DNA of 7,898 nt from Lachnospiraceae bacterium (GTDB lineage: Bacteria > Bacillota > Clostridia > Lachnospirales > Lachnospiraceae): the NCBI GenBank assembly GCA_900765975.1, contig CAAFTS010000121.1:1-7898 (forward strand), given 5' to 3'. Below the pieces are notes generated by a model that had not been told where the DNA came from, did no database searches, and saw nothing but the letters and a program-made list of their open reading frames with translations. Shown one piece after another: positions 6,452 through 7,898 of this stretch. The stretch's first letter is position 1; the number at the start of each line of letters is the position of its first letter. A program made the translations under genes and the position numbers.

Positions 6452-7813
6452 ATGGAAGCAAAGTTGAATCAGATATTTCATCTGAAAGAAAGGGGAACGA
6501 ATGTAAGGACAGAGGTGCTGGCAGGATTAACTACATTTTTAACTTGTGTATATATAGTTGCTGTGAATCCAGGAATTCTGTCAGCAGCAGGAATGGATAC
6601 TAAGGCAGTGTTTTGGGCAACGGCATTATCAGCGGCGATTGCTTGTATTTGGATTGGTGTATGGGCAAACCTTCCGTTTGCGTTAGCGCCGGCAATGGGA
6701 TTAAATGCATACTTCGCATATTATGTCTGTAATACATTGGGCCTTCCATGGCAAAATGCATTAGCATGTGTAGCGATATCTGGTGTATTATTTATGTTAT
6801 TAAGCGTTTTTAAGGTACAGCAAAAAATTGTGGATGCAATGCCTGATTGTATTAAACATTCGGTAGGAGCAGGAATTGGTTTCTTTATTGCATTTACAGG
6901 ACTTATGCAAGCAGGAATTATTCAAAAATCAGAGGATACACTTTTAACATTAGGAGACTTGTCAAATCCAGGAGCGCTTCTTGCTATTTTTGGAATTTTT
7001 CTGACAGCAATTCTGGTAATCAAACGGGTGCGTGGAGCTATGTTGATTGGAATTATGGTGGTTACTATACTCGGAATGGTTGTAAAAAATCCAGAGACTG
7101 GTGCAGCGTACACGATGATTCCGGAAAGTATTTTTTCTTTTGAAAATCCGGTAACAGCTATGGCACCAACTTTTGGAAAATTAACAATAAAAGGGATGTT
7201 TTCCGGTGCACCGGAAATGGTACTGGGAGTTGTGTTTGCTATTATAAGTTTCTTGTTTGTAGATTTATTTGATAGTATAGGTGTACTTCTAGGGGTATCG
7301 TCGAAAGCAGGTTTGGTGGATGAACAGGGGAATATCCCGTTTGCCGGAAAGGCTCTGTTTGTATCTGCCGGAGGGGCAGCTGTTGGTGCAGTTTTAGGAA
7401 CGAATACAGTTACGATCTATGGAGCAGAGAGTGCTACTGGAATTTCGGAAGGCGGACGAACAGGATTGACTGCATGTGTGACAGGATTCTTCTTTATTTT
7501 AACATTATTTTTCTCACCATTGTTTTTGATGATTCCGTCTGTTGCTACAGCTCCGGCGTTGGTTATGGTTGGGATTTTTATGATTGAACCTTTACGAAAA
7601 CTACCATTGGAAGATGTATCGATTGCATTACCTGTTTTCTTAACTGTAGCATTTATGCCATTTACCTATAATATTGCATATGGAATTCTATTTGGATTGA
7701 TTGGGTATACAATTGGGCAGATTGCTGCTGGAAAAGGAAAGCAGATTACAAAAACAGTGTGGATTTTAACGATTATTTTTGTTGTCTATTTGTTGTTAGA
7801 TATCATATTATAG
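6452..7813 (+). CDS. NCS2 family nucleobase permease, AzgA type (adenine/hypoxanthine/guanine uptake)
   Basis: A 453-residue polytopic inner-membrane protein, expected to import purine bases with protons. The AzgA/PbuG-type signature is clear: the N-terminal ERGTNVRTEVLAGLTTFLT, then ALAPAMGLNAYFAY (77-90), the conserved acidic membrane segment FVDLFDSIGVLLG (269-281, Asp271 and Asp274), then GTNTVTIYGAESATG (316-330, Glu326), SEGGRTGLT (332-340) and TAPALVMVG (366-374). Acidic residues in the two central motifs correspond to those that contact the base in the family. About twelve or more hydrophobic segments are present and the length is normal. ATG 6452 follows two AGGAG boxes (6436-6440 and 6441-6445), the second at a six-base spacing, which suggests efficient translation. 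The operator at 6415-6431 and the adjacent regulator point to repression. Specificity among purines, or for xanthine/uracil, is not resolvable; the motifs favour adenine, guanine or hypoxanthine. Confidence 0.93.
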   Translation: MEAKLNQIFHLKERGTNVRTEVLAGLTTFLTCVYIVAVNPGILSAAGMDTKAVFWATALSAAIACIWIGVWANLPFALAPAMGLNAYFAYYVCNTLGLPWQNALACVAISGVLFMLLSVFKVQQKIVDAMPDCIKHSVGAGIGFFIAFTGLMQAGIIQKSEDTLLTLGDLSNPGALLAIFGIFLTAILVIKRVRGAMLIGIMVVTILGMVVKNPETGAAYTMIPESIFSFENPVTAMAPTFGKLTIKGMFSGAPEMVLGVVFAIISFLFVDLFDSIGVLLGVSSKAGLVDEQGNIPFAGKALFVSAGGAAVGAVLGTNTVTIYGAESATGISEGGRTGLTACVTGFFFILTLFFSPLFLMIPSVATAPALVMVGIFMIEPLRKLPLEDVSIALPVFLTVAFMPFTYNIAYGILFGLIGYTIGQIAAGKGKQITKTVWILTIIFVVYLLLDIIL

Positions 7814-7898
7814 TCCAGCGGTGTGATGTCAAGAGATAAATAATAAAAGAATCATATATTTTTGTATATATCTCATGAAGACAAAAAACATCCACCTA

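Noticed and set aside
6371..6452. A purine riboswitch in front of the permease
   Set aside because: The leader is too short after the terminator and lacks the conserved three-way junction and loop-loop elements; operator 2 explains the region better.
6086..6481. Reverse-strand open frame of 131 codons across the GntR gene end and the permease start
   Set aside because: It spans a terminator and an operator on the other strand and its product is a Phe/Ile/His-rich string typical of an antisense shadow.
7854..7871. ATATAT-N6-ATATAT inverted repeat downstream of the permease
   Set aside because: Composed only of A-T pairs with no following T-run on the + strand; expected by chance in this AT-rich spacer and too weak for a terminator call.

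Overview
The window reads as a chromosomal segment of a low-GC Gram-positive gut anaerobe, most likely a member of the Lachnospiraceae (Clostridia). This is judged from AT-rich codon use, strong AGGAG-type ribosome binding sites, and the combination of a YgeZ-type hydantoinase, a Na/Pi-PhoU transporter, a Dus protein and an AzgA-type purine permease. It is an inference from style and gene content, not a database match. All six convincing genes lie on the + strand. I see no RNA gene, CRISPR array, insertion sequence or phage gene.

Region 1 (1-2817): a likely two-gene operon of a hydantoinase/dihydropyrimidinase (hydA, 111-1508) and a MalY/PatB-type PLP-dependent C-S lyase (1520-2728). It is preceded by a 7+7 bp inverted repeat and a good -10 box, and followed by a strong hairpin at 2788-2817. 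Region 2 (2715-4483): a Na/Pi cotransporter fused to PhoU-like helices, with repeated TTAA-type hexamers at roughly 11 and 22 bp spacing upstream that could be PhoP sites. Region 3 (4511-5562): a tRNA-dihydrouridine synthase with its own probable promoter and a stem-loop at the start of the predicted mRNA.

Region 4 (5537-7813): a GntR/HutC-type regulator with a UTRA domain, an intrinsic terminator, and an NCS2/AzgA-type nucleobase permease. The nine-base word GGTAATACC lies once in front of the regulator (just after its -10 box) and once in front of the permease. With flanking half-sites, the two 17-bp elements match 13 of 17 positions when one is reverse-complemented. The simplest reading is a local circuit in which the regulator represses itself and the permease until a nucleobase-related ligand binds its UTRA domain.

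The hydantoinase and the permease fit anaerobic purine or pyrimidine salvage/catabolism, but no xanthine dehydrogenase, SsnA, YgfK or carbamoyltransferase partner lies inside the window. The remaining genes are housekeeping or general transport. No gap exceeds 300 bases; the last 85 bases after the permease hold no gene or clear terminator that I can see. I found no previously undescribed protein system here; the most informative new material is the regulatory DNA.
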